Assembly: GCA_949152475.1 (NCBI GenBank)
Contig: OX424564.1
Location: 23,310,165 to 23,374,164, forward strand
From: Terebella lapidaria
Taxonomy: Eukaryota > Annelida > Polychaeta > Terebellida > Terebellidae
DNA length: 64,000 bases
Direction: 5' to 3'
In this document: in pieces, positions 1 through 10,495 of the stretch
How the letters are laid out: every line of letters starts with the position of its first letter
How positions within the stretch are numbered: the stretch's first letter is position 1
The notes under the pieces: model-generated
The model's database searches: none
Told to the model about the DNA's origin: nothing
The model's input: only the letters and a program-made list of their open reading frames with translations
Translations under genes and position numbers: made by a program

Positions 1-925
1 CCTATGTGTTAACATATAATTGCTTAGCTGTAAAGTCGATAATGAGTGAGATATTAGCCATTTTGTGCTCTCACCTTGAAAACAAACGAAGAAGGTCAAG
101 TTGAAGCTGATGAAAATATTCAGCATGTATCATTTCCTATATGTGCACAATTGATTCCTAAGCTGAGAAGTCGATAATAAGCGACACCTCAGCCATTTCG
201 TCCTGTGACCTTGAAAATGAGGTCAAAGGTCAAATTCAAAATCATCAGAATATTCGGACTATATCGTTTCCCATATGTGCACACTTGATTCTTAAGCTGT
301 AAAGTTGATAATAAGCGGGATATTAGCCATTTTGTGCTCTGACCTTGAAAATGAGGTCAAAAGTCAAATTCAAGGTCACGACAATAATCAGCATATATCA
401 TTTCCTATGTGTCCACAATTGATTCCTATTCTCTAATCTCAATATTAGGTGAGATATGAGGCATAATGTCCCAGTATAAAGCATAAGAGAATTTAACATG
501 GAAAGTCCCATTTGGGACCCGTCGAGAAAATGAAAATGGCCACCACACGCAGACCGGCGATTCAGGGGCAACGAATCTTATACACATCACAGAGGTATAT
601 AAGGGCAATCTTTTGAAACAAAAATCTTGAAGCTGTCTGAACAGTTTTTGAGAAAATGACTGCCAAAGTTAGAAATTAAACGTTTTCCGTCGAAAATGGC
701 CGCCATTTTGAAAAAAAAAATGCAAGAATCAAGAAAACAAAAGGTACCCTCCTTTTCAAAATATTTTAAAGCATTTTTGTGCAGAATTTCAGAAAGATTC
801 ACCCGTAAACTTTAAAGATAGATATGTGGACGGACGACGCAGACGCCAACGCCATCGACGTAGACGCCGACGACGGACACAACGCCATGCCAATAGGTTA
901 TCGGACCATAGGTTCGGTAACCTAA
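1..925 (+). repeat. Composite tandem-repeat element, copy 1 (left end outside window)
   Basis: Three units of about 132 bp run from the left edge to about 430; the anchor GTAAAGTCGATAA and its variants recur near 30, 165 and 299. Each unit has TGACCTTGAAAATGAGGTCA followed by AAGGTCAAATTCAAGGTCA-like sequence. The last unit passes into a unique tail (about 430-925) containing a GACCCGTCGAG...GGCCGCC stretch, a GACGACG-rich tract (835-890) and a terminal hairpin (895-923) followed by AAAAA. The same order, units then tail, recurs at 3930-5575, with tail only at 41866-42273 and an inverted copy at the right edge, so this is a dispersed element. Array-plus-hairpin design resembles non-autonomous Helitron/Helentron-type elements, but the superfamily is inference. 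Confidence 0.8.
895..923 (+). other. Terminal hairpin of composite element
   Basis: AGGTTATCGGACC, loop ATA, GGTTCGGTAACCT. All 13 positions can pair, two of them as G-T. An equivalent hairpin with compensatory changes ends the copy at 42240-42268. Confidence 0.7.
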
Positions 926-1004
926 AAATCAGAGTATAGACAAAAGAACTAGGTCGGTCACCAACTAAAAGGGATATGTTGCAGCTTGTTAATATAAACA
1001 GACC

Positions 1005-2168
1005 ATGTTTACAGGTGTCAACAGAAGACGGTGTTTATGCCTGATATTGTGTGCGATCATGGCAGGAGTGATGCTGTGGGCGGAGAGATTCAAAAGCCGA
1101 GAGGAGCCGCTGCAAGTCAGGAACCTGATTCCACGGGGTTATGACAGATTGGTCACGCGGAAAGCTAAACATGGCCGCGAGAGCTTTCTCCTGGTACCAT
1201 TCGTTCAACAATATCGCATCATCCGCGAGCCGCTGATGTGGAACCATGATCACGAGTTCATCATATTTGTCCAGTCTGCTTTCAGCAACGCCGATAAACG
1301 GAATCTGATCAGGGAAACCTGGGCGAATCCAGAGTTTTATCCCAATATTACCACAAAGTCGCTGGTACTATTCAGCATCGGGTTGCCAAAGCGTACAGCT
1401 CTCGGCAAAACTATGACGATTGAACAAGAATCGTTGACATATAATGATGTATTGTTGCTTGATTTTATCGACGAATACGACAACCTAACATTGAAAGGGT
1501 TGCTGACCATGCATTGGATAAATCACACATTTCCCAATGTACGGTATGTTTTGAAAACGGACGATGATGTCCTTGTGAATATGTTTTCATGGCAAGTGGT
1601 CATTCAGACATTTGATTCACTCAACGTGTCATGCGCGACCGTCGGTATAGTGTGGAAATACCCTTGGGCAGAAAGAGAAGGACGATACAGACTTACACAT
1701 GAACAGTATCACCTGAGAATGTTCCCCCCGTTCTGCTCTGGGACTGGTTACTTGATGTCACGTGATTCCATGGACGCCATCTTGGATGTATCCCGACATT
1801 ACCCAGTCCTGATACGGGATGATCCATATTTCACTGGATTAGTGGCGGACGCAGCCAAAGTGGACTTATACAGTGTGGACAAAAAATACAGTGACTCAGC
1901 TTTCAAGTTTGATATTAACATGATATCAAAGAAAACTTTGCTATTTCACAATGCTACAGAAGTACAATGGCGGAATGCTTGGTCCGCAATGGTGAAGTCG
2001 TACAACTTGACCTCTAATAAGATAGAAAGGTTGAATCTGATTCTGACCAAATCAAAGATAGGCTTTAGAAGAGATATAGGATACTACAAATTTAGAGGGA
2101 AAGTTCCTGGGAAGTGTATCAAGCCAAATCATGCGAAGACCCCTAATTCAATTACTCTTATTTTGTGA
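1005..2168 (+). CDS. Beta-1,3-galactosyltransferase-like protein (GT31), copy 1
   Basis: Golgi type II glycosyltransferase expected to move galactose or N-acetylglucosamine from a UDP-sugar in beta-1,3 linkage; acceptor unknown. In the 387-residue frame: basic stretch NRRR (6-9), membrane anchor about 10-26, LIRETW (101-106), a YNDVLLLDF...NLTLK block (146-164), the metal-binding DxD motif in KTDDDVLVN (184-192), FCSGTGYLMS (243-252) and DDPYFTG (272-278). These are the GT31 hallmarks in order, and length is normal. N-glycosylation sequons are seen at about 114, 160, 173, 207, 316 and 334. The ATG at 1005 is probably fortuitous: 1013-1014 is an AG splice acceptor in the same phase as in copy 2, so the mature coding exon likely starts at 1015 and an upstream exon lies left of the window. 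No clear AATAAA follows. Donor and acceptor specificity cannot be read from sequence. Confidence 0.9.
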   Translation: MFTGVNRRRCLCLILCAIMAGVMLWAERFKSREEPLQVRNLIPRGYDRLVTRKAKHGRESFLLVPFVQQYRIIREPLMWNHDHEFIIFVQSAFSNADKRNLIRETWANPEFYPNITTKSLVLFSIGLPKRTALGKTMTIEQESLTYNDVLLLDFIDEYDNLTLKGLLTMHWINHTFPNVRYVLKTDDDVLVNMFSWQVVIQTFDSLNVSCATVGIVWKYPWAEREGRYRLTHEQYHLRMFPPFCSGTGYLMSRDSMDAILDVSRHYPVLIRDDPYFTGLVADAAKVDLYSVDKKYSDSAFKFDINMISKKTLLFHNATEVQWRNAWSAMVKSYNLTSNKIERLNLILTKSKIGFRRDIGYYKFRGKVPGKCIKPNHAKTPNSITLIL

Positions 2169-3929
2169 ACAGAATTGTGCAAACTACTGAAAAAATATAA
2201 ACTTCCCCCATCGCTGGAATTTTATCAGAAAAAAAGATCATAAAATGGTCCTTTTGACCTACCAAACTTATCATGAATCAAACTCCAGGGCACCATATTA
2301 ATATTTGAACCCTATTTCCAAGCATTAGGCGTATTGACATACATATACATCCAATTATTATCTCTCATACAAACGTCTATGGTTTAAAACCGTTTTTCAG
2401 AAACGGAAAAGCTCGAAACACCAAGTCACCGATAAATCGGGATGGATATGCGCAGAAGTTCTTGACAGTCATATGAGATAACTATTAGGAGATACCTGAC
2501 ACCTTGGCCAATATGACATTTCTTCATCCCGTAAATCATATATTGGACTCCTCAACATCCAATATTTGTATAATATTTCCGTGGTTTATATTTTGCATGT
2601 ACCTGTACGTGTACAACTGTACCTGTTGTGAATAAGAGATATATAAATTAGTTTGGAATGACGATCGAATTTATTATACTGCATGTAAAAGAGTAAAACG
2701 AGATCATAACATGTCCGTGTTTGTACCGCTGTCTCACAGATTTGCTCCTGGAACGATAACGTTATTAATACAACAACCCAGAACCATGATAGAATGCAAA
2801 ATATCCTGCAGCTGACGGTAATCATAATAATTTGACCCCAGAAGCAATGTGCAGTGTATACTCGGTCAGTCTCCTGGCAGTCTTTGACAGCCGCGTTACT
2901 TTCACATAATTATGACAAAAGCGTGGGTTAATCCAGGTTCCACTCATTTATGTACATGGACATCCCTGACAGACACGGTGGTGCAGTTTCGCTACATCTA
3001 ATTGCAAAGTAACTTGCAAACCTTCTCACTGTGAACATGTACATACAAGTAACGTACAGTGGAGATAATTATTTTTGTGGCCAGAGGAAATACGTTGGGA
3101 TGGGAAAGTTTGTGTGATTAATAATCCAAATTAAATGGATTAAAATGCTCATTATTCTCCACATAATAAACACAGAAAAACATATCTTCAGATCAATGGG
3201 TTCAATGTTGCCCATTTTATTAAATTGATAGTTCATCGCGTTTATTTTGGTGTAAAAACCATATTTTTCATCACACTTTATCACTTTTATGTCAGAAACT
3301 ATAAAAGTTGGCTATCTTTCGTAATTGTTCTGCCAACATCAGAAACTTCGATCGATATTTTTGTTGCGCTACTGTATGCGTATGTATAATGGTAAACCAT
3401 CCTAAAATATCGCGAAGCTCTCAGAGTATTTGCGTTTATTCGCAAGATTAAAATGTAAACCTCATTGAAACAATCAGAAATATTCTTTTTGAGAGTGTTG
3501 TGATCATTTGGTTGAAATTACTATATTTGAAACAAATGATAGCAGGACCGGGCCCACTCATGCCTACCCTCCGTCGGTCTGTTTTTACCCTAATTTAGAA
3601 GAACAGAGCGATGCGCTGGCCAATAAATGGAAACATTCACAACCTGGCGAAACTTTTGTTCCAGGGAGAAAATCCCTCCACACGGGTTGGAACTTCTGAG
3701 TACCGTGTCTGTAGGTACAAACGTTTTTACCTGAATGTATTAGGCATAAATAGTTCCAACGCATAATATTCGGTAATAGCTCCAATGTTCACTTTGGGTG
3801 ATCAATCAATTGTGTGATGCCAAATTATTAAGTGTACATACCGATCAAGATTGTAATCATCACAAACCAGAGCAAAAGATTAGCCCAAAGGTTAAGATAG
3901 GTTACCGGAAAAAATATGTTTTATAGTTT

Positions 3930-5575
3930 AAATATTACCCATTTTGTTCCGTGATCTTCAAAATAAGGTCACAGGTCAAAATCAAGGTCACGAGAATATT
4001 CAGCATATGAAGAAATATGAGCAGTTTTGTCCTGTGACCTTGGAAATGAAGTCGAAAGTCAAATTAAAGGTCGTTAGAATATTTGGCATTCCCTGTATGT
4101 CCACAATGATTCCCAAGCTGTAAAGTCGATGATAGGGTCTGTCATGTGCCGTCACGGTGTGATTCTGGTGACCAACAAACATACACCCAGTACACACCTT
4201 TTGTTTATAATGAGTGATACTCAATTTAGAACTCATATTACCCAGATGAAACAATAGGTGTATGTTTGTTGGTCACCAGAATCATATCGTGACGGCACAT
4301 GACTTACAGGTCCTATACGCGAGATATTAGCCATTTTGTGCTCTGACCTTGAAAATGAGGTCAAAGATCAAACTGAAGGTCATCAAAATATTAGGCATAC
4401 ATCATTTCCTATATTTCCACAATTTAGTCCCGAGCTGTAAAGTCGATAATGAGCGATATATTAGCCATTTAGTGCACTAACCTTGAAAATTAGGTCAAAA
4501 GTCAAATTCAAGATCACAAAAATATTCAGCATACATCATTTCCTATATGTCCACAATTGATTCCTAAGCTGTAAAGTCGATCATAAGCGAGATATTAGCC
4601 ATTTTGTGCTCTGACCTTGAAAAAAGAGGTCAATGGTTAAATTCACCGTCATCGGCTTGGTGTACATCACTTCATGTATGTCCACAAGTGATTCCCAAGC
4701 TATAAAGTTGATGAGAAGCCAGATTTGAGCCATTTTGTCCAGTAACCTTGAAAATTAGGTCAAAGATCAGATTCAAGGTCACGAGAATATTCAGCATATA
4801 TCATTTCCTCTATATGCACAATTGATTCCTAAGCTGTAAAGTCAATAATAACGAGATATTAGCCATTTTGTGCTCTGACCTTGAAAATGAGGTCAGAAGG
4901 TCAAATTCAAGGTCATGAGAATTTTCAGCAAATTTCATTTCCTATATGTCCGCAATTGATTCCTAAGCTGTAAAGTCGATAACAAGCGAGATATTGGCCA
5001 TTTTGCACTTGACCTTCAAAATAAGGTCAAAGGTCAAGTTCACGAGAAAATTCAGCACATATCATTTACTATATTGGCCATTTTGTGCTCTGGCCTTGAA
5101 AATAAGGTCAAATGTCAAGTTCAAGGTCACGAGAATATTCAACATATATCATTTCCTATATGTCCACAATTTATTCCTAAACTGTAAAGTCGATAATAAG
5201 CAAGACTTTGGCCATTTTGTACTGTGACCTTGAAAATGAGGTCAAAGGTCAAATTCAAGGTCACGAGAATATTCAGCATATATCATTTCCTATCTTTCCA
5301 CAATTGATTCCTAGTCTCTTATGTCAATAATAAGTGGATATTAGCAATAATGTGTCCCATTATAAAGCATAAGAGAATTTAACATAGGAAAGACCTATTT
5401 GGGACCCGTCAACAAAATGAAAATGGCCGCCACACGCAGACCGGCGATTCAAGGGCAACGAAACTTTTACACGTCACAGATGTATATGAGAGAAATCTTT
5501 TGAAACAAAAATCTCAAAACTGTCCAAACAGTTTTCGAGAAAATGGCCGCCAAACTCAGAAACTTTTGCTGTTGT
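3930..5575 (+). repeat. Composite tandem-repeat element, copy 2 (about eight or nine units plus tail)
   Basis: Units of about 132 bp repeat the anchor AAGCTGTAAAGTCGATAA near 4120, 4436, 4575, 4705, 4838, 4970 and 5180. The last unit runs into the same tail as copy 1, from about 5330: the shared text includes TATAAAGCATAAGAGAATTT, then GACCCGTCAACAAAATG and CGCAGACCGGCGATTCA. The tail is truncated near 5575, before the GACG tract and hairpin. A TA-flanked MITE has inserted in one unit. Many units keep AGGTCAAAGGTCA or a one-base variant of it, and TCAAGGTCA. Confidence 0.85.
4135..4313. mobile_element. TA-flanked MITE with long terminal inverted repeats, copy 1
   Basis: About 179 bp flanked by TA (4133-4134 and 4314-4315). 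Inverted ends of about 55 bp share CATGTGCCGTCACG, TGATTCTGGTGACCAACAAA and CATACACC. The interior is short and AT-rich, with no coding capacity. A close copy is at 37411-37595, also between TA dinucleotides. TA target duplication and long inverted ends point to the Tc1/mariner group (inference). It lies inside a unit of the tandem array, so it arrived after that unit existed. Confidence 0.85.
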
Positions 5576-5810
5576 ATAGAGTTTTTGAGTTTCTGTAAAA
5601 TTGTCGATATCGAGAAGAGAGAGAAAGAGAAGAAAAAAACAATATGCAATATTGAGCAATGCAGAATGAAGCACATTTCAAGAAATTCAAATGTCCCATA
5701 TGAAAAGTTTCTGAAGGATTATGGTTTCATCAACTCTACTCGATATTTATAAAAACTGGCATGATCTCCTATCGGTTTAATAAAGCAGACACATGTATAA
5801 TTTGCTGAAA

Positions 5811-6245
5811 TAATGATAAAGTGATATTGGCAGAAAGTTATAGATTTTGGCATATCTTTCTGATCAAACGAGGACATATAATAATTTTATATCTGCACTT
5901 GTATTCCCAAACTTATGACCCTTTCTATTTGGTTTCGTTGCATGTTTCTGGTGGAGATAGTTCGAGTTTGTTTATATTACCGCCATTCTCGGTGCATTCT
6001 AGCCCTTGATGCAATGCGATTCCAGCTTACTCGTATATGTTTGAGTCAGTCGAGCGTGAACTAGGTTAACTCAGAGTAACTCTGAGTGGCGCACAAAACA
6101 AAAGAAAACCGGCTGCTAGTACTGTCAATATGCTTGATTTATCCATCTGATCAAGCACAGTTTTTTTGTGACCTATTTTTCTGAAACCACAGGCATATAT
6201 GTAATTGATTCGGAAAAAATAGTTTTACTGCTAATATCATTTTAA
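5811..6245. other. Intergenic, no gene seen
   Basis: AT-rich sequence between the end of the duplicated GT31 block and the retrotransposon remnant. Short frames only; no domain, RNA or clear repeat recognised. Confidence 0.5.
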
Positions 6246-7674
6246 ATGTTGCACCAAAACCAGGTAAGAGGAATGCTTGGTATAATGGCACCATTCATAA
6301 GGCACATAGGATATGTCGTAAAATGGTTAAAATATCACAATACTTGATTGACAGTTCATTTGAAAATGCTCCAGGAGTAACAGAAGGTTGTTGTTGGGCT
6401 AATAGATGAAGCCAAAAGGGAACATTTTCAAAACAAACTGCCCGAGTGTGTTACCTGCAATATGTTCAAGAACAGTAAAAGATTTGACTCAACAACAAGG
6501 GGAATCGATGCCTTCCGATAAGAGTTCGTCTCAGCTGGCGAACAATTTTGTAGATTTTTTTTGGTGACAAAGTTGAAAACATACGCCTCAATCTGAACAC
6601 CTTGTCCATTGATGACGTCAGAGACCTCCCGGAATGCGCACCGGCAATAGAGGTGTTGGAGGAGTTTCCGTTTGTAACTCTATATGACAAGAATGCACCA
6701 ACTAAGTTGTGCTCCATGGACCCTTTGGATGACAGAGTTGACAGAGTTCTACCAACACTAGTTGGCGAGGTGGCTTCAATCATCAATGGCTCTTTAGTGT
6801 CCCGGCGAGTTTCCATCATCTCTAAAGAAGGCAATGATAACGCCACTAATAAGGAAACAGGGTGAAGAACTTTATACTGATGTTGAGCCTGGATTTTGTC
6901 GAAAAAGTGATTGAAAAGGTAGTTGCCAGTCATAACACTGCCCCTATGCCGAGGTATGGGCTCTTTGATGTCTATCAGTGTGGTTACCAGGAAGGTCACA
7001 GTGCAGAAACTGCACACTTGAGAGTAATAGACGTGGAATCAATACCCAGTATTAAGTATTCCGAGCAAACAAAACAGGGTCCGTTATCCAATCTGGGGAC
7101 AGAAAGTCATATCAGGCAACACGAGTGAAACACGATTTCGACACAGCACTAGACGAGGGTGACGATGTGATCCTACTCCTGACTGATCTATCTGCGACCT
7201 TCGATACCGTGGACCTTGCCTTGCTACTAGACCGGCTTTCCATTGTGATTGGTGTGCGTGGCAATGCACTAGACTTGTTGGAGAGTTACCTGACGAATCG
7301 TTCTCAGTGTGTATGTGTTCGAGGGGAGACATTCGTGGAGACCCCGCTTCGGACTGGAGTGCCGCAGGGATGTGTTGGGGCCGTTGTTGTTTCTGTGCTA
7401 CTGGCAGTCTCCCTGTTTTCCGACACATTTATGCGGAAGACACACAAGTTTATGTCCACTTCAGTTCAATTGATTTGTAGTAGCTTCACCGAGCTATTTC
7501 TGTGCTGGAAGCATGTATTGCTGACATTCGAATATGGATGACCAGAAACATACTGAAACTGAATTACACCAGAACGGAACTACTACTCGTGGCTCCAAGA
7601 CACTCCATGACCGAGGTCATAGCATGCAACCCAGTAGACAGGGTGGGCAGCACCAGCATCAAACCATCTAAATC

Positions 7675-8617
7675 CAGGGGCGTAGCCAGATGTTATTGAA
7701 GTGTACTCAAAATCCTAAACAACTCGGTCTGGGGGATTGGGGGGCGCCGTAAGCCCCCCAAGAAAATTTTGAACTTTGACAGTTTCTGGGAGCCATTCGA
7801 AGCTTTATTAAGCAGCACAATCAACGATTTTTATTCAACATTTTGACCACAAATGTTGAGAATTATTCACATAATTTATTTTCAACATTTTTATTTTTTT
7901 TAACACTTTTTGGAAGTCACTCGAAGCTAAGTATAATAGGCAGTACATTCAAAAAATGTAATTAATATTTTGGCTAAAACGTTAAATATTTAGCATTTTC
8001 TCCCGATATCCTACAACTGTAGAAGCGACTTGCAGTCAGTTCAAGAAAAAAATACTTTAAAGAATCGTCGTTTGCACTTTCACTTTTTATGCCATATGAA
8101 TGCTGGTGGAATATTATGCTAAAAATTGGCATATATTTTCCTCAAGTATATAAACAGGATACATGTATATGCAGCACATAGTAGTCTTATAATTTCACAG
8201 AATTCGATTTTGGAATTATCACTGGTAAATGATCAAATGAAAGAGGTCGTTTGAGGCGTGTAAGTGGTGTAACTGTTGTTTTTGGGTAACCTTTTAATCG
8301 CTTGCAAAAACTGATGATTCATTACCATTTGGAAAACATAACTGAAATATTTTTTGTCGTGTCATGATCACACTTCAGTCTTCACTGTCACTGACATCAA
8401 GGTGCTTATCCAATATTGAATGTCTTAGTCTGCAATCGGTTTAACATTCAATGCCATTTATGCCTATCTTTTGGTATTCAAGTACGGGATACATAAGAAA
8501 ATAAAATAACAAGTTGCGTGATTTTATTGGGTTCGTTATTTTTTGTAGTGTTTTTCTTCATATCAGCAATCAATGTGTACGCAGCTGCGTACGTGCGTAC
8601 GCCTAGCTACGCGCCTG
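7675..8617. mobile_element. DNA transposon (hAT-like ends) nested in the retrotransposon
   Basis: 943 bp with inverted ends CAGGGGCGTAGCCAG (left) and CAGGCGCGTAGCTAG (right end read inward), flanked by AAATC on both sides (7670-7674, 8618-8622). Removing it with one AAATC restores the reverse-transcriptase frame (...PSKS joined to VRDLG...), which shows where it inserted. The interior is AT-rich with no transposase. CAGGGGCG ends suggest hAT, but hAT normally duplicates 8 bp, not 5, so superfamily is unresolved. Confidence 0.7.
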
Positions 8618-8815
8618 AAATCTGTCCGAGACCTGGGCGGCATCTTATGGACAAACAAATGGACATGGCAGCACAGGTGACTCGGACAATGTCGTCCAGG
8701 TACTACCACATTTGGCTCATTCAGTAGGATACGTCACATCCTTGATTAGGACTCATGTGTGAAGTCTGTCAATGCGCTGTTGACATCACGTCTGGACTTC
8801 AACAATGGGTGGTAT

Positions 8816-9012
8816 TGTAAAACAGTAATTAATTGTATTGGCCTAGCTCAGTACGTGCCATGTATCACTCGGTCAGTCTGAGTATTGTCGTGTTCACTCA
8901 TCAGAGAACGTGTGTCACTGTTCACTGTTGTATATAAGTCGGGGTGTTCAATAAACGTTGTTCTTCGTGTCTGGAAATCTTGTTAGTTTTACGTGGCTGT
9001 TATAGCCTTACA
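8816..9012 (+). mobile_element. Probable solo LTR nested in the retrotransposon
   Basis: 197 bp beginning TGTAA and ending TTACA, interrupting the reverse-transcriptase remnant between LTSRLDFNN and the downstream part. It contains GTATATAAG followed about 15 bp later by AATAAA, the order expected in an LTR (TATA, then polyadenylation signal). Flanks GGTAT and TAGAT do not form a clean target duplication, which weakens the call. Confidence 0.5.
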
Positions 9013-10084
9013 TAGATACGACACAATGGTTTGCATGCACCAGACGGGGTGTTGCATCACCATCACAAGAATGCATCGGCCAGAATGGTATCGAGAACAC
9101 GCAAGTATGACCACATCACCTTAGTTTTCCATGCCCTACATTGGCTTCCGATCAGAAAAAGGATTTGTTATAAGATGCTTTTGATGGTGTACAAGATTGT
9201 GTATGGAATCAATCCTCCAGACTACCTCACATGCCTACTCACACCATAGTGCCTCCACGGCAACCACGTTTCTCGTCTTTGACCTCAACATTCGTGGTTC
9301 CGCGTGTGAAGAAACACATCGTCGAGAGAGTGTTTCGTGTGCTGGCAGCTCTTCTCTGGAATGACATCAATGACACAGTCTCATGACGTCATTGGTATTT
9401 GTCTAGACACTGTGGCAACCGGCAATGTAGACAGACCGATCATTCTATATCCACTGTTTTCATGTACGATTAACGGCAATTTTCTAAGTATCTGTTGTCG
9501 AACTGTACATATTTCCTATATATTCCAGACTATCTCGAGATGTACTTTCAAGTTTGCGCGACAAACAAGAATGCTAAAGTTGGCTGATTTTAAAATTGAT
9601 TCCAACTTTAAGAAAAACTTGAAAACATACATGTTCACAGGTATGTTACTTAGTATATTACTTAGTATATTATATTAATATACAGATATATTACTTAGTG
9701 ATTCATCTTTGTATTAAGAACATGAATCTTGATTATTTCATGGACATTTCTCAAAACATAAATTCGTTGGGGTTAGTTACATCCATTTGAATCCCGACCA
9801 CTGAATGAATTTACTCGGTAATCGAAATGAACTAAATGGTCGGGCTTTGTTTCTATTGCAAAATGTTGTTTTTTATGTTTGTTATTGTCATAATCAAAAT
9901 CTAGTTGAATGGGTGGTAATGGATTGATACTTACAATCAAGAAACACATATATCGTACAAGCAACACCACAAATATTACATGTAGTAACTATACGTAATT
10001 TCACTACCTACGCTACTTGTAAACAATTAAACTGATGTATTCTCTCCATTACTTTCAAGTGCGTGGCGATAGTTTGTTTGCGCG

Positions 10085-10090
10085 TATATA
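10085..10090 (+). promoter_or_regulatory. TATA box candidate, unit A
   Basis: TATATA in GCGTATATACAGACAC, about 375 bp before the unit A exon end. The matching sequence in unit B is TATATAT at 11480. Conservation of the box in both copies supports a core promoter, although flanking sequence is conserved too. Confidence 0.4.
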
Positions 10091-10462
10091 CAGACACTAA
10101 ACTCTAATCAATCGATCCACGTAGACCTACCAAATGGGCCAGACAGATGTCAAGATGGACGTTATATCGATACATTGTCACATACTTTGTGGATCAGATT
10201 TCCGGTCACTTCACTCCAGCTGCAAAGAGTCTGTTTTCTCCATAGTGAATTCCCGTACCCCGCCTCATATCGGCATTGAGGATCACTTGAAGGCAGGTGG
10301 GAAGACATATGGATGAATTCAATTTGTCGTAATGTGAGCTTCTATTTATCGAGCTCGAAAGTTCATTGCGAGTTAACTTGTTGGTGTGGCAGACTCGAGA
10401 GAGAAACACCGAGCAAAGAACGACACGAGACGGTTGCAAAACCTCTAGTCACTCGTGACATG

Positions 10463-10475
10463 ATGAGATTATCAG
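10463..10475 (+). pseudogene. Orphan first coding exon of GT31 gene (MRLS-G), unit A
   Basis: ATG AGA TTA TCA G, then the donor GTACGT at 10476. It is the exact counterpart of the first exon of GT31 copy 2 at 11853-11865. It is listed here as an orphan because no GT31 body lies between it and unit B. Its donor is intact and its phase fits the acceptor at 12324, so it could be an alternative first exon of copy 2 rather than dead. Confidence 0.5.
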
Positions 10476-10495
10476 GTACGTTAATGGTGTCATCA

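Larger units (their letters stand above)
1015..5810 (+). repeat. Segmental duplication, copy 1 (GT31 gene plus 3' flank)
   Basis: Blocks matching the region after the second GT31 gene follow in the same order: 2169-2400 with 13490-13665, 2610-2930 with 13785-13975, 2965-3045 with 14950-15035, 3615-3755 with 15045-15175, and 5640-5810 with 15172-15360. Copy 1 alone has about 570 bp at 3045-3615 and the repeat array at 3930-5575. The 2169-3930 stretch holds no gene I can support. Confidence 0.8.
6246..9645 (+). pseudogene. Decayed CR1-like non-LTR retrotransposon, reverse transcriptase region
   Basis: Translating in pieces gives the order expected of a CR1-type reverse transcriptase. An upstream linker (WYNGTIHKAHR, near 6270), LANNFVDFF (6535-6560), PTKLCSMDPL (6698-6727), VIEKVVAS and GHSAETAHLRV (6910-7025), DLSATFDTVD (7185-7215), GVPQGC (7359-7376), YAEDTQVY (7428-7451), ADIRIWMTRNILKLN (7523-7567), then after two insertions LTSRLDFNN (8779-8805), HWLPIRKRICYKMLL (9139-9183) and FKKNLKTYMFTG (9607-9642). 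Frames shift at about 6560, 6865 and 7125, stops are present, and the catalytic YADD box reads YAED. No endonuclease domain is seen, so the element is 5'-truncated as well as broken. 9400-9560 does not match reverse transcriptase and may be a further insertion. Confidence 0.85.
9705..10495 (+). repeat. Duplicated promoter/first-exon block, unit A
   Basis: Matches unit B (11203-11890) almost throughout: AAGAACATGAATCTTGATTA, GATCCCGACCACTGAATGAA-like text, GATGTATTCTCTCCATTACT, the TATA region, a stop-bounded 60-codon frame (10134-10316; ATG here, GTG in B), and the end ATGAGATTATCAG before a GTACGT donor (10476). Unit A has about 110 bp absent from B near 9810-9930. Confidence 0.8.

Noticed and set aside
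4994-5227. 77-codon frame in the tandem array
   Set aside because: Translation simply repeats with the array unit.
6602-6865. Independent hypothetical gene
   Set aside because: Text PTKLCSMDPL and neighbours match the region before CR1-type reverse transcriptase; it is part of the decayed retrotransposon.
10134-10316. Conserved 60-codon frame in units A and B as a gene
   Set aside because: Unit B starts with GTG, and the frame lies in the probable 5' untranslated region of a duplicated block, so its conservation follows from the duplication.
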